From Oryzomicrobium terrae (GTDB lineage Bacteria > Pseudomonadota > Gammaproteobacteria > Burkholderiales > Rhodocyclaceae): a stretch of DNA of 64,000 nt. The notes under the pieces were generated by a model that was given only the letters and a program-made list of their open reading frames with translations, had not been told where the DNA came from and made no database searches. Positions 52,589 to 61,320 of the stretch are shown one piece after another (position 1 is the stretch's first letter; every line of letters begins with the position of its first letter). Made by a program: the position numbers and the translations under genes. Where the stretch lies: contig NZ_CP022579.1 of assembly GCF_008274805.1 (NCBI RefSeq), forward strand, positions 372,001 through 436,000. Direction: 5' to 3'.

Positions 52589-53395
52589 ATGACCCCACCC
52601 CAACCGGGCCGCCGCGCCCTCGTCACCGGCTCGCTGCAAGGCATCGGGCTGGCCATCGCCACCGCCCTGGCCGCAGAGCAATGCCACTTGGTCCTGCACG
52701 GGCTGGGGGACGCCGAGCAGCAGGAAAATGCCCGCCAGACGGTGCTTGCCGCCGGCGCCCTGTCGGTCACCGTCCATGGCCACGACCTGAGCGACGCCAC
52801 CCAGGTCCAGGCCTTGATGGCTGCCGTCCTGGCCGACGGCCCCCTGGACATCCTGGTCAACAACGCCGGCATCCAGCAGACCGTGCCCCTGGCTGAGGTG
52901 CCCCTGGAACTGTGGCAGCGCTTTCTGGCGGTGAACCTGTCGGCCGCCTTCCTCACCATGCAGGCCGCCCTGCCGCGCATGGCGGCGCGGGGCTACGGCC
53001 GGGTGGTGAACATCGCCTCGGTGCACGGCCTGGTGGCCTCGCCGCACAAGGCGCCTTACGTGGCCTCCAAGTTCGGCCTGGTCGGGGTGAGCAAGGTGGC
53101 GGCCCTGGAGTACGCCCGGGCCGGCAGCCGGGAGCAGGGCGGCGTGACGGTCAACTGCATCTGCCCGGGCTGGACCGAGACCACCCTGCTCGAACCCCAG
53201 ATACTGGACCGGGCCGCCCAAGTCGGTGGCGACCGGGAAGCCGGGGTGCGTTCACTGCTCGCCGAGAAGCAGCCGAGTCAGCGCATGTCGCTGCCGGCCG
53301 AGATTGCTCAGCTGGCGGCCTGGCTGTGCCACCCCGTGGCCCACAACATCACCGGGGCGGCGATTCCCGTCGAGGGCGGCTGGACCAGCCAGTAA
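52589..53395 (+). CDS. Short-chain dehydrogenase, 3-hydroxybutyrate-dehydrogenase-like
   Basis: Encodes 268 residues: Rossmann motif TGSLQGIGLAIA (TGxxxGIG), NNAGIQQT, catalytic Ser-Tyr-Lys in NIASVHGLVAS and YVASKFG, and CPGWTETTLL. The GLVASPHKAPYVASK segment and the active-site neighbourhood resemble NAD-dependent D-3-hydroxybutyrate dehydrogenases. It could oxidise a 3-hydroxy acid produced by or feeding the operon, or serve polyhydroxybutyrate turnover. It follows the GntR gene by 111 bases with AGGAGAC before ATG. Confidence 0.87.
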   Translation: MTPPQPGRRALVTGSLQGIGLAIATALAAEQCHLVLHGLGDAEQQENARQTVLAAGALSVTVHGHDLSDATQVQALMAAVLADGPLDILVNNAGIQQTVPLAEVPLELWQRFLAVNLSAAFLTMQAALPRMAARGYGRVVNIASVHGLVASPHKAPYVASKFGLVGVSKVAALEYARAGSREQGGVTVNCICPGWTETTLLEPQILDRAAQVGGDREAGVRSLLAEKQPSQRMSLPAEIAQLAAWLCHPVAHNITGAAIPVEGGWTSQ

Positions 53396-53481
53396 GCGGG
53401 ATGGAGCGGCGCCATTGCGCCGCGACCATGAGCGTGCGAGCGGCGCGGGGGGCCCCCTCCCGCCGCCTTACGGCCTGACCG

Positions 53482-53868
53482 TTACTCAAAGGAAATTTCG
53501 CTCGGCTTGACCACCGGGCGGCTGTCCTCTTGCCAGCCCTCGAAGCCCCCCGCCAGGGACACCACGTTCTCGAAACCCATGGCGTGCAGGGCGACCACGG
53601 ACAGTGCCGCCCGGCCGCTGGTCTTGCAATAGACGATGATCGGACGGGTCACGTCCTGCAGCGCCGGGTCGTTGGAAATCTTGAATTCGAGCATGCCGCG
53701 GGGAATGTTCACCGCGCCGGGCAGATGCCCCTGGCGGTACTCGTCGGGCTCCCGGACATCGAGCAGCAAGGTGTCCGGTTCGGACATCCGCGCGTGGATG
53801 TCCGCCGGGGAGCATTCCTGGATGGACTTCTTGGCGGCTTGGACCAGGGTATGGGCAGGCGTGAACAT
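53482..53868 (-). CDS. Rhodanese-like domain protein
   Basis: Encodes 128 residues, a single rhodanese domain: LLDVREPDEYRQGHLPGAVNIPRG and the active-site loop CKTSGRAA with the persulfide Cys (about 82). No signal peptide, so cytoplasmic. It probably carries sulfur as a persulfide. TGGAGACATCC precedes ATG. It converges with the SDR gene and is divergent from the DGC-domain gene; no functional link to the catabolic operon is implied. Confidence 0.92.
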   Translation of the reverse strand: MFTPAHTLVQAAKKSIQECSPADIHARMSEPDTLLLDVREPDEYRQGHLPGAVNIPRGMLEFKISNDPALQDVTRPIIVYCKTSGRAALSVVALHAMGFENVVSLAGGFEGWQEDSRPVVKPSEISFE

Positions 53869-54191
53869 GGATGTCTCCAGTAGGGGCAGCGAAAAGCGGT
53901 CGAGCCGGGCAGCGGTCGCCCGGAGAATAAGACTTCTCTAATCTAGCATGGCGTGCGGCGCCGTTGCTTCCGGGTTCGATCGGCCGGCCGCCGCGTGGTT
54001 GCCGCTTGCACCGACCCGCGCCGGGATTGGCAGGACGGATGGCCGCCTGGCGGGAGTCGGGCGGAGCGGGGCGGTGCCGCGGGCGGTGCCGCGGGCGGAC
54101 CCGTGGGGGCTCCCTGCCGAATTTACCGATTGCCGCGGCCGGCGCGGGGCCTACACTGGAGGCTCTTTCTTCCCCCTTCGCCGCAATCATC
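53869..54191. other. Intergenic region between divergent genes
   Basis: A 323-base gap between the rhodanese gene and the DGC-domain gene. It contains a direct duplication GCGGTGCCGCGGGCG around 54070-54105 and no supported gene or terminator. TAAGACTTCTCTAATCT near 53930-53945 is the least GC-rich part and may include a promoter. Confidence 0.45.
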
Positions 54192-54641
54192 ATGACGCGC
54201 CGCCCCCCTGCCGACCTGCCCCTGGTCTATTCCTGCTCGGGCTGTTCCAGCGCCGCCCAACTGGCCAACCACATCGCCGTGCGCCTGGACCGGCAGGACG
54301 AGGCCGAGATGTCCTGCATCGCCGGGGTCGGCGGCGACGTGCCGCACCTGGTGCGCATCGCCCGTTCCGGCCGGCCGATCCTGGCCCTGGACGGCTGCCC
54401 GCTGCAATGCGTCAAACACAGCCTGGCCCAGCGTGGGGTGGTGCCGACCCGTCAGCTGTTGCTCCACGAGTACGGCATCAAGAAGCGCATGCGCACCGAT
54501 TTCGACCTGGACGATGCCCATCGGTTGCTCGATGTGGCGGTGGCTGCCGCCCGCGCCCTGCGCACTACGGCCCCTGCGGAGTCCGACGCCGGCGCCGCCG
54601 CGGTGGATGTGCCCGGCTCCCCCGCTACGGTGGAGGCGTAA
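54192..54641 (+). CDS. DGC-domain putative zinc-binding protein
   Basis: Encodes 149 residues. Cysteines in YSCSGCSSAAQ (about 15-18), MSCIAGVGG (about 42) and LDGCPLQCVKHSL (about 69, 73) give the DGCxxxC pattern of the DUF1847/DGC family thought to bind zinc or another metal. The C-terminal tail is Ala/Pro-rich. Role unknown. The next gene starts directly after its stop, so the two are cotranscribed. Confidence 0.82.
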   Translation: MTRRPPADLPLVYSCSGCSSAAQLANHIAVRLDRQDEAEMSCIAGVGGDVPHLVRIARSGRPILALDGCPLQCVKHSLAQRGVVPTRQLLLHEYGIKKRMRTDFDLDDAHRLLDVAVAAARALRTTAPAESDAGAAAVDVPGSPATVEA

Positions 54642-55109
54642 ATGGCCAAGGTCGCGATCTGGGTCGATGCCGACGCCTGCCCCAAGGTCATCAAGGAAAT
54701 CCTCTTTCGCGTCGCCACCCGGGCTGAGGTGCTGGTCACCCTGGTGGCCAACCAGCCCCTGTTCGCACCGCCCTCGCCGTTCCTGCGCAGCCTCCAGGTG
54801 CCGCGTGGCTTCGACGTGGCCGACCAGGCCATCGTCGAGCGGGTGGCGGCCGGCGACCTGGTGATCACCGCCGACATTCCCCTGGCCGCCGAGGTCATCG
54901 CCAAGGGCGCCCGGGTGCTCACGCCCCGGGGCGAACCCTACGGGCCGGACACCATCCAGGCCGCCCTGACCCTGCGCAACTTCATGGACACCCTGCGCTC
55001 CTCCGGGGTGGAAACCGGCGGGCCGGCGGCCTTCAGCCTCAATGATCGGCGCGCCTTCGCCCAACAACTGGAGCGCTTCGTCGCCCGGGCCGGGCGCCGG
55101 GGGGATTAG
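54642..55109 (+). CDS. YaiI/YqxD family protein (UPF0178, NYN-like)
   Basis: Encodes 155 residues. [45 protein letters not shown] and RGEPYG are the family's conserved blocks. The aspartate pattern resembles PIN/NYN nucleases, though activity is not proven for the family. It immediately follows the DGC-domain gene with no gap. It converges with the efflux operon. Confidence 0.9.
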   Translation: MAKVAIWVDADACPKVIKEILFRVATRAEVLVTLVANQPLFAPPSPFLRSLQVPRGFDVADQAIVERVAAGDLVITADIPLAAEVIAKGARVLTPRGEPYGPDTIQAALTLRNFMDTLRSSGVETGGPAAFSLNDRRAFAQQLERFVARAGRRGD

Positions 55110-55199
55110 CCCGCCATCCCCCGGCATTGCCGTGGCGACGCGCCTGGTGAGGCCTTCCTTATCGCGACCTGCGCCCCTGCCTGCATGAGGGGGCGGGCC

Positions 55200-56474
55200 T
55201 CAGTCGGCGTCGTAGTCCCACAGCCGGTGGGCGTCCAGCTCCAGCCGGTAGCGGGCTTCCAGGGCATCCAGCCGGGTCAGTTCGGCGGCCAGCCGGCCTT
55301 CGCCGGCCTGGCGGCGGGCGAGCAGCACTTCGGCCAGTCCGGCTTCGCCCAGGGCCAGGGCTCGGGCGCTCAGGTCGGCGGTGGCTTCCAGCTGGCGGGC
55401 CGCCTGGTCGGCCCGTTCCCAGGCGAGCTGGGCGGCGCTGGCGGTGGCGTGGCGACTGGCGATGTCGGCGTTGACCTGCTGGCGCAGGGCCTCTTCCCGG
55501 TAGGCGACCGCGTTGGCCCGGGCTGCCTGGCTGCGCGCCGCGGCGCGGCGGGCGTCGCCGGCGAAGGGAATCGACAGGGACACCCCCACCAGTTTTTCCT
55601 CCCCCCCCCGGTCGCTGCCGACATGGACGCCGACCACCGGGTCCGGGGTGCGTTCGGCTTCGGCCCGTTGCGCCGCCAGGCGGGCCTGGCGGGTTTCGGC
55701 GCCGGCCAGGGCCAGTTCGTGGCTCTTGCTGGCGATGCTGTCCTGCCAGGCGGCCAGGCTGCCGACCAGGGGCTCGGGGGACGGCAGACGCACGTCGTCG
55801 GGCTGGGCAATGGCCGGGAAGCGCACGCGCAGCTCCTGGCTGGTCGCCTGCAGACGGGCCTGGGCTTGGCGCCACTGGGCATCGGCCTGGGCGGCAGCGG
55901 CATCGGCCTGCATGGCTTCGAGGCGGGCCGCATCTCCCAGCGTGTGGCGGCGGGCGGTGCTGCCGGCCAGCTGGCTGAGCAGCTTGGCCTGGGCCTGGCT
56001 CTGGTCGGCAGCGACCCGGGCGCGCAGCCACTGGAACCAGGCGGCGAGCAGCTGCCGGGCGGTTTCGTGCTGGGCGTCCTCCACGGCGATGCGCGCGGTG
56101 GTCTCGCCCTGTTCGCCCAGGGCGGCGTCGGCCTCGGCCTTGGCCGGCAGGCGCACCGGCCGTTCCAGGGCGACGCTCCACTCGTTGAAGGGGCCCCGCG
56201 GGCCTTCATTGGGGGCATTGCGCAGGCGGCGCTGCTGGTCGCTGAGACGGGTGGTCCATTCGTAGGGGCCGGCGTTGAGCCGTTCCCGGTTGGCGCTTTC
56301 CGCCGTCAGTCCAGCCCGGGCGGCGGCCACCAGCGGCGCCGCGGCAATGGCCGCCTTGACCTCGTTGGCCGGGGGCAGGTCCGCCGCACCCCAGGCGGAG
56401 CCGGCCAGCAGCGCAGTTACCAGGAATGCCAGGGGGCGTTGCCGCCGGCACAGCGGGAATTCACGGAAGGTCAT
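55200..56474 (-). CDS. TolC/CzcC-family outer-membrane factor
   Basis: Encodes 424 residues: signal peptide (LVTALLAGSAWG), then two long Ala/Gln/Arg-rich alpha-hairpin repeats typical of outer-membrane efflux proteins (about 100-210 and 300-410), with the short beta stretches VVGVHVGSDRGG and LVGVSLSIPFAGD between. It provides the outer-membrane channel for the RND pump. Its ATG overlaps the pump stop by four bases. Order adaptor-pump-outer channel differs from the classical CBA order of czc. Confidence 0.88.
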   Translation of the reverse strand: MTFREFPLCRRQRPLAFLVTALLAGSAWGAADLPPANEVKAAIAAAPLVAAARAGLTAESANRERLNAGPYEWTTRLSDQQRRLRNAPNEGPRGPFNEWSVALERPVRLPAKAEADAALGEQGETTARIAVEDAQHETARQLLAAWFQWLRARVAADQSQAQAKLLSQLAGSTARRHTLGDAARLEAMQADAAAAQADAQWRQAQARLQATSQELRVRFPAIAQPDDVRLPSPEPLVGSLAAWQDSIASKSHELALAGAETRQARLAAQRAEAERTPDPVVGVHVGSDRGGEEKLVGVSLSIPFAGDARRAAARSQAARANAVAYREEALRQQVNADIASRHATASAAQLAWERADQAARQLEATADLSARALALGEAGLAEVLLARRQAGEGRLAAELTRLDALEARYRLELDAHRLWDYDAD

Positions 56475-59400
56475 GACGGTTGCACCACGGAAGAGTTGTT
56501 GCCGCCCGCGCTGTCATCGCTCTCGGCGTCCCGGGGGACGCCGAAGCGGCGGTAGAGGATGGGCAGCAGCACCAGGGTGAGCAGGGTCGAGCTGATCAGC
56601 CCGCCCACCACGACGATGGCCAGGGGGCGTTGGATTTCCGAGCCGGGGCCACTGGCGAAGAGCAGGGGAACCAGGCCGAAGGCGGTGATCGAGGCGGTCA
56701 TCAGCACCGGGCGCAGCCGCCGCCGGGCGCCTTCGCGCACCACTTCGTCCAGGGACAGGCCCTGGTCGCGCAGGGTGTTGAAGTAGCTGACCAGCACCAC
56801 CCCGTTGAGTACGGCGATGCCGAGCAGGGCGATGAAGCCCACCGAGGCCGGTACCGACAGGTATTCGCCGGAGAGGAACAGGCTGATGGCACCGCCCACC
56901 AGGGCGAAGGGGATGTTGGCCAGCACCAGGGTGGCCTGGGGCAGGGAACCGAAGGTGACGAAGAGCAGGCCGAAGATCAGCAGCAGGGCCATCGGCACCA
57001 CCAGGGCCAGGCGTGCCGCGGCGCGCTGCTGGTTCTCGAACTGGCCGCCCCAGGCGATGCGATAGCCGGCGGGCAGCTTGACGTGGGCGGCCACGGCGGC
57101 CTTGGCGTCATCGACGAAACCCACCAGGTCCCGGTCGCGCACGTTGCTCTGCACCACCACGTAGCGTTGGGCGTTTTCCCGGTCTACCTTGACCGGGCCT
57201 TCCACCCGCTTCAGGGTCGCCACCGCCGATAGGGGCACGGCACGGCCGTCGGGCAGTTGCAGGCGCAGGTCGGCCAGGGCCGGGGTGGCGGTATCGGCGC
57301 CGGGGCCGCGCAGCAGCAGGGGCGTGCGCCGTCCCGGTTCCACCACCACCCCCACCGGCGTGCCTTCGATCAGGCGTTTCAGATCCGCTTCCAGGGCATT
57401 TACTGCGAAGCCGAGGCGGCCGGCGGCGAGGCGGTCGATGTTCACCGCCAGGTACTGCACCCCCTCGTTCTTCACCGTAATCACGTCCTCGGCCCCGGTG
57501 ACGCCTTTCACCGCGCCCTGCACCTGGGCGGCCAGGCCGTTGAGGGTGTCCAGATTGGGGCCGTAGATCTTGATCGCCACGTCGCCGCGTACGCCGGTGA
57601 GCATTTCCGAGACGCGCATCTCGATGGGCTGGGTGAAGCTGTAGACCACCCCGGGAAACTCGTCGAGAACCTTGCGCAGCTGGTCGGCCAGCCAGGCCTT
57701 GTCCGGGGTGCGCCATTCGGCCATGGGCTTGAGCACCAGGAAGGTGTCGGTCTGGTTGAGGCCCATCGGATCCAGTCCCAACTCGTCGGCGCCGGTGCGG
57801 GCGACGATGCGCCGGACCTCCGGGATGTCCTTGAGGATCGCCGCCTGGACGCGCTGGTCCAGGGCCGCCGAGGCGGCCAGGCTGATCGAGGGCAGCTTCT
57901 CCAGCTGGACGATCATGTCGCCCTCGTCTAGGGTCGGCATGAAGCTCTTGCCCGTGCCCAGGTAGGCGCCCACCGCCAGCACCAGGGAGAGTCCGGCGCC
58001 GATCAGCACCGGCTTGGGATTGGCCAGGGCGCGGGGCAGCAGCCGGTCGTACACGGCGTTGAGCTTGCGCACCAGCCAGGGCTCGCCCGTGGCCGGCTTG
58101 AGCAACAGCGAGGCGCCCACCGGCACCACGGTGAACGCCAGCAGCAGCGAGGCCACCAGGGCGAAGACGATGGCTAGGGCCACCGGCATGAACAGCTTGC
58201 CTTCCAGGCCCTCCAGGGTGAGCAGGGGGAGGAAGACGATGGTGATGATCGCCACGCCGGAGGCCACCGGCGGCGCCACTTCCGCCACCGCCCGGAAAAC
58301 CAGGGCGAGATTGTCGTGGGCGCTCAGCTTGCCGTGCTGCCCGGCCCGGGCGTGTAGGTGGGCCTCGATGTTCTCGACCACCACCACGGCGCCGTCCACC
58401 AGCATGCCGATGGCGATGGCCAGGCCGCCCAGGCTCATCAGGTTGGCCGACAGGCCGTAGTGGTTCATCAGGATGAAGGTGGCCAGGGCCGACAGGGGCA
58501 GGATCGCCGCCACCACCACGGCGGCGCGCAGGCTGCCGAGGAAGGCGAACAGCAGCACCGCCACCAGCACCACCGCTTCGAGCAGGGCCTTGGTCACGGT
58601 GTGCACCGCCCGCCCCACCAGTTCGCCCCGGTTGTAGAAGGGCACCAGCCGGGTGCCTGCGGGCAGGGTCGGCTCGATCTCGGCCAGTTTGGCCGCCACC
58701 GCTTCCACCACCGCCTGGGCGTTGGCGCCGCGCAGGCCGAGCACCAGGCCTTCCACCGCCTCGCCCTGGGCCAGGACATTGTCCTTGTCGTCCGGCGCGT
58801 GCTGCGAATGTTGGGTCACCGCGCCGTAGCGGGTCAGGGCGCCGATGCGCACCTCGGCCACGTCGCCGATGCGCACCGGGGTGTTGCCGCGCACCGCCAC
58901 CACCACGTTGCGCAGGTCGTCCACGTCGCGGATGGCGCCTTCGGCGCGCACCAGCAGGGCCTCCTCCCCCTCGTTGACCCGGCCGGCGCCGTCGTTGCGG
59001 TTGTTCTCGGCGAGCGCGTTTTCCAGGTCGGTGAGCGACAGCTGACGGGCATTGAGGGCCGCCACGTCGGGCACCACCTCGAAGGCCCGGGCGTAGCCCC
59101 CCAGGGTGTTTACGTCGGCCACGCCGCGCAGGGTGCGCAGCTGGGGACGGATCGTCCAGTCGAGCAGATTGCGCTTCTCTTCCAGCGACAGGGGCCCTTC
59201 GACGGTGAACATGAACATCTCGCCCAGGGGCGTGGTGATCGGCGCCAGGCCGCCGGACGCCTGGCTCGGCAAGTCCTTGAGCACGTTGCCGAGGCGCTCG
59301 CCGACCTGCTGGCGGGCCCAGTAGATGTCGGTGCCGTCGTCGAAGTCGATGGTGATGTCGGCCAGGGCGTACTTGGAGGTGGAGCGCAGGATGCGCTGCT

Positions 59401-59644
59401 TGGGAATGCCCAGCATCTCCTGCTCGATCGGCACGGTGATGCGGGTTTCCACCTCTTCCGGGGTCATGCCCGGGGACTTGATGATGATCTTGACCTGGGT
59501 GGTGGAAACGTCGGGGAAGGCGTCGATGGGGAGGCTCTGCAGGCTCACCACGCCGTAGCCGGCGAGCAGCAGGGCGGCCACCCCGACCAGCAGGCGCTGG
59601 GCCAGGGACAGGGCGACCAGTTGGGAGAAGAAGCGGGCGATCAT
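56471..59644 (-). CDS. Heavy-metal efflux RND pump (CzcA/CusA family)
   Basis: Encodes 1057 residues with the RND layout: helix 1 (about 11-31), a large periplasmic loop with the HME start DAFPDVSTTQVKI, helices 2-6 around residues 330-540, a second loop, helices 8-12 near the end. The helix 4 signature is GLAIAIGMLVDGAVVVVEN. It differs from the DFG...DGA...VEN of CzcA (zinc/cobalt/cadmium) and from the copper/silver CusA form. Exported ion not predictable. The gene lies 15 bases after the adaptor gene. Confidence 0.92.
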   Translation of the reverse strand: MIARFFSQLVALSLAQRLLVGVAALLLAGYGVVSLQSLPIDAFPDVSTTQVKIIIKSPGMTPEEVETRITVPIEQEMLGIPKQRILRSTSKYALADITIDFDDGTDIYWARQQVGERLGNVLKDLPSQASGGLAPITTPLGEMFMFTVEGPLSLEEKRNLLDWTIRPQLRTLRGVADVNTLGGYARAFEVVPDVAALNARQLSLTDLENALAENNRNDGAGRVNEGEEALLVRAEGAIRDVDDLRNVVVAVRGNTPVRIGDVAEVRIGALTRYGAVTQHSQHAPDDKDNVLAQGEAVEGLVLGLRGANAQAVVEAVAAKLAEIEPTLPAGTRLVPFYNRGELVGRAVHTVTKALLEAVVLVAVLLFAFLGSLRAAVVVAAILPLSALATFILMNHYGLSANLMSLGGLAIAIGMLVDGAVVVVENIEAHLHARAGQHGKLSAHDNLALVFRAVAEVAPPVASGVAIITIVFLPLLTLEGLEGKLFMPVALAIVFALVASLLLAFTVVPVGASLLLKPATGEPWLVRKLNAVYDRLLPRALANPKPVLIGAGLSLVLAVGAYLGTGKSFMPTLDEGDMIVQLEKLPSISLAASAALDQRVQAAILKDIPEVRRIVARTGADELGLDPMGLNQTDTFLVLKPMAEWRTPDKAWLADQLRKVLDEFPGVVYSFTQPIEMRVSEMLTGVRGDVAIKIYGPNLDTLNGLAAQVQGAVKGVTGAEDVITVKNEGVQYLAVNIDRLAAGRLGFAVNALEADLKRLIEGTPVGVVVEPGRRTPLLLRGPGADTATPALADLRLQLPDGRAVPLSAVATLKRVEGPVKVDRENAQRYVVVQSNVRDRDLVGFVDDAKAAVAAHVKLPAGYRIAWGGQFENQQRAAARLALVVPMALLLIFGLLFVTFGSLPQATLVLANIPFALVGGAISLFLSGEYLSVPASVGFIALLGIAVLNGVVLVSYFNTLRDQGLSLDEVVREGARRRLRPVLMTASITAFGLVPLLFASGPGSEIQRPLAIVVVGGLISSTLLTLVLLPILYRRFGVPRDAESDDSAGGNNSSVVQPS

Positions 59645-59659
59645 GGCCGGCGGGCTCCC

Positions 59660-60913
59660 TTATTCGCCGCTCTGGCCGAGCCAGGCGGCCTTCAGCGCCG
59701 CCACTCCGGCTACCGCCACCCGGGCCTTGTCGGCGAAGGGGATGGCGCCGGCCGGCTTGACCAGCCAGCCCCCGGGCAGGGGGCCGAGCACCGTCACCGG
59801 AAAGGGCCGGTACAGCCCTTCCTGCTCGTGCACGAACACGTAGGCCGACGTGGCCTGGCCCGCATTGCCGGCGTTGCTTGCCGCGCCGCTGCGGTAGGTG
59901 AGGGCCGCGCCGGGGATGCGCACCGCCCCGGCCAGGGCCGCCTGGCCGGCCAGACTGATCTCGGCTTCCACCGCCTGGCCGGGGCGCAGGGGCAGGCTGG
60001 CGGCACCGGCACCCGGGCGCTCCAGGCTGGCGCGCACCGCCACGGTCTGGGCGGCGCCGACCTGGCGGCCGACGCTCACCACCTTGCCGCGCAGGGTGCG
60101 GCCGTCGGCCAGGATGGTGCGCACCGGGGCGCCGTCCGGCAACAGGGCGGCCAGGCTGGCGGCCACCTGGATTTCCAGCCCCAGGGCGCTGCTGTCGGCC
60201 AGTGAGAACAGGGGGGCGGCGGCGTCGACCCGCTGGCCCGGGGTGGCCAGCTGTTCGAGCACGTAGCCGGAGAGCGGCGCTACGAGGGCGGCGGCGCCGC
60301 TCGGGCCGCCCTTGGCGGGCAGGCCGGCCACCCCCAGGGCGAGGCGTTTTTCCTCGGCCTGGGCGGCGGCCTGGGCGGCGTTGGCCCGAGTCGCCTCCAG
60401 GCGGGCGGCGGCGATGATGCCTTCGGCAAACAGGGCCTCGTCGCGGCGCCGGGCGCTGGCGGCCAGTTCGGCCTGGCTGCGGGCGACGCTGGCTTCCCGT
60501 TGCAGGGCGAGCAGCTCCGGGCTGGCGAAGGTGGCCAGCACGTCGCCCTTGCGCACCTGCTGGCCGGGCACCACCTTGACTGTTTCCACCATGCCGGCGG
60601 CGGGGGCGGCCACCATGCGCAGCTGGCCGACCGGCACGCTGACCGTGGCCGGCAGATGGGCCAGGGCGGTGCCGCTGCCGGCCGCCGCCGGGACAACCGG
60701 TTCGCTGCGCACGCCGAGGGCCTGGACCTGGCTGGCGGAGAGGGGGATCGGGGCCGTGGCGCCGGCCGGTGCTGTCGCGCTGGCCGGGGCGGCCGCGGCG
60801 GGCGGGGGGGCGCCGGGGGCGGCCAGGGCCGGTCCGGCGAGCAAGGCGGCGAACAGGACCGCGGGCAGGGCGGCGCTGCGACCCGGCCGTCGTCCGGCCG
60901 TGCCTGACGGCAT
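59660..60913 (-). CDS. RND efflux periplasmic adaptor (membrane fusion protein)
   Basis: Encodes 417 residues from the ATG at 60913, which gives a proper signal peptide (LPAVLFAALLAGPALA). A lipoyl/barrel-sandwich half (GMVETVKVVPGQQVRKGDVL), a helical hairpin (about 150-200), the second lipoyl half (VAPLSGYVLEQLATPGQRV) and a beta-barrel follow. It links the pump and outer channel. No His-rich or Met-rich metal-binding extension is evident. The frame is open upstream through repeat locus E but that part does not look like protein. Confidence 0.9.
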   Translation of the reverse strand: MPSGTAGRRPGRSAALPAVLFAALLAGPALAAPGAPPPAAAAPASATAPAGATAPIPLSASQVQALGVRSEPVVPAAAGSGTALAHLPATVSVPVGQLRMVAAPAAGMVETVKVVPGQQVRKGDVLATFASPELLALQREASVARSQAELAASARRRDEALFAEGIIAAARLEATRANAAQAAAQAEEKRLALGVAGLPAKGGPSGAAALVAPLSGYVLEQLATPGQRVDAAAPLFSLADSSALGLEIQVAASLAALLPDGAPVRTILADGRTLRGKVVSVGRQVGAAQTVAVRASLERPGAGAASLPLRPGQAVEAEISLAGQAALAGAVRIPGAALTYRSGAASNAGNAGQATSAYVFVHEQEGLYRPFPVTVLGPLPGGWLVKPAGAIPFADKARVAVAGVAALKAAWLGQSGE

Positions 60914-60938
60914 CGTTGCCGGGGTGTCGGGCTGGAGG

Positions 60939-60975
60939 CCGCGCCAGATCTCGATCTCCAGAGGGGTGCCGTGAA
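60939..60975 (+). repeat. Dispersed 40-nt repeat, locus E (single unit)
   Basis: CCGCGCCAGATCTCGATCTC followed by CAGAGGGGTGCC matches the first unit of locus C at about three quarters of positions. It lies 26 bases upstream of the adaptor start in the 407-base gap (60914-61320) between divergent efflux and MFS genes. That gap otherwise shows no gene and must hold both promoters; its right end (about 61240-61275) is AT-richer. Confidence 0.5.
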
Positions 60976-61320
60976 GATCGAGCAGGGGCGCGGGGTTTGG
61001 CATGGGGTGGCTCAACGACAAGGCAGGACGCGGGGTTTGGCGCATGGCGGACGGAATACGGCAAAAGGGACAATGACCGACAGGATAGCCGGCCCAGATT
61101 AAGGCCGCCTTAAGGCGTAAACGTTGCGCGACGCTGGCCAAGCGGCCGGCGCTGGCGTCATTGGCCGCTCGAGCGACGACATTGCCGGGGGCATGGCGGG
61201 TGTTGTCATTGGAATGCCTTCCGGCGGCGTCCCCGTTACAATGCATTTTCGAAAAACCTTATAAAGGGCGCGGCCGCGCTGTGGCCCGCCCGCCATAACC
61301 ACACTCCCCAGCGACGCACC

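Noticed and set aside
54070-54105. Duplicated GCGGTGCCGCGGGCG in the rhodanese-DGC gap
   Set aside because: A short low-complexity GC duplication without symmetry; no evidence of regulatory function.
57108-61073. 1321-residue minus-strand frame overlapping the RND pump and adaptor genes in another phase
   Set aside because: The translation is an Arg/Gly/Pro-rich shadow of the pump and adaptor, which are clear family members in their own frames.
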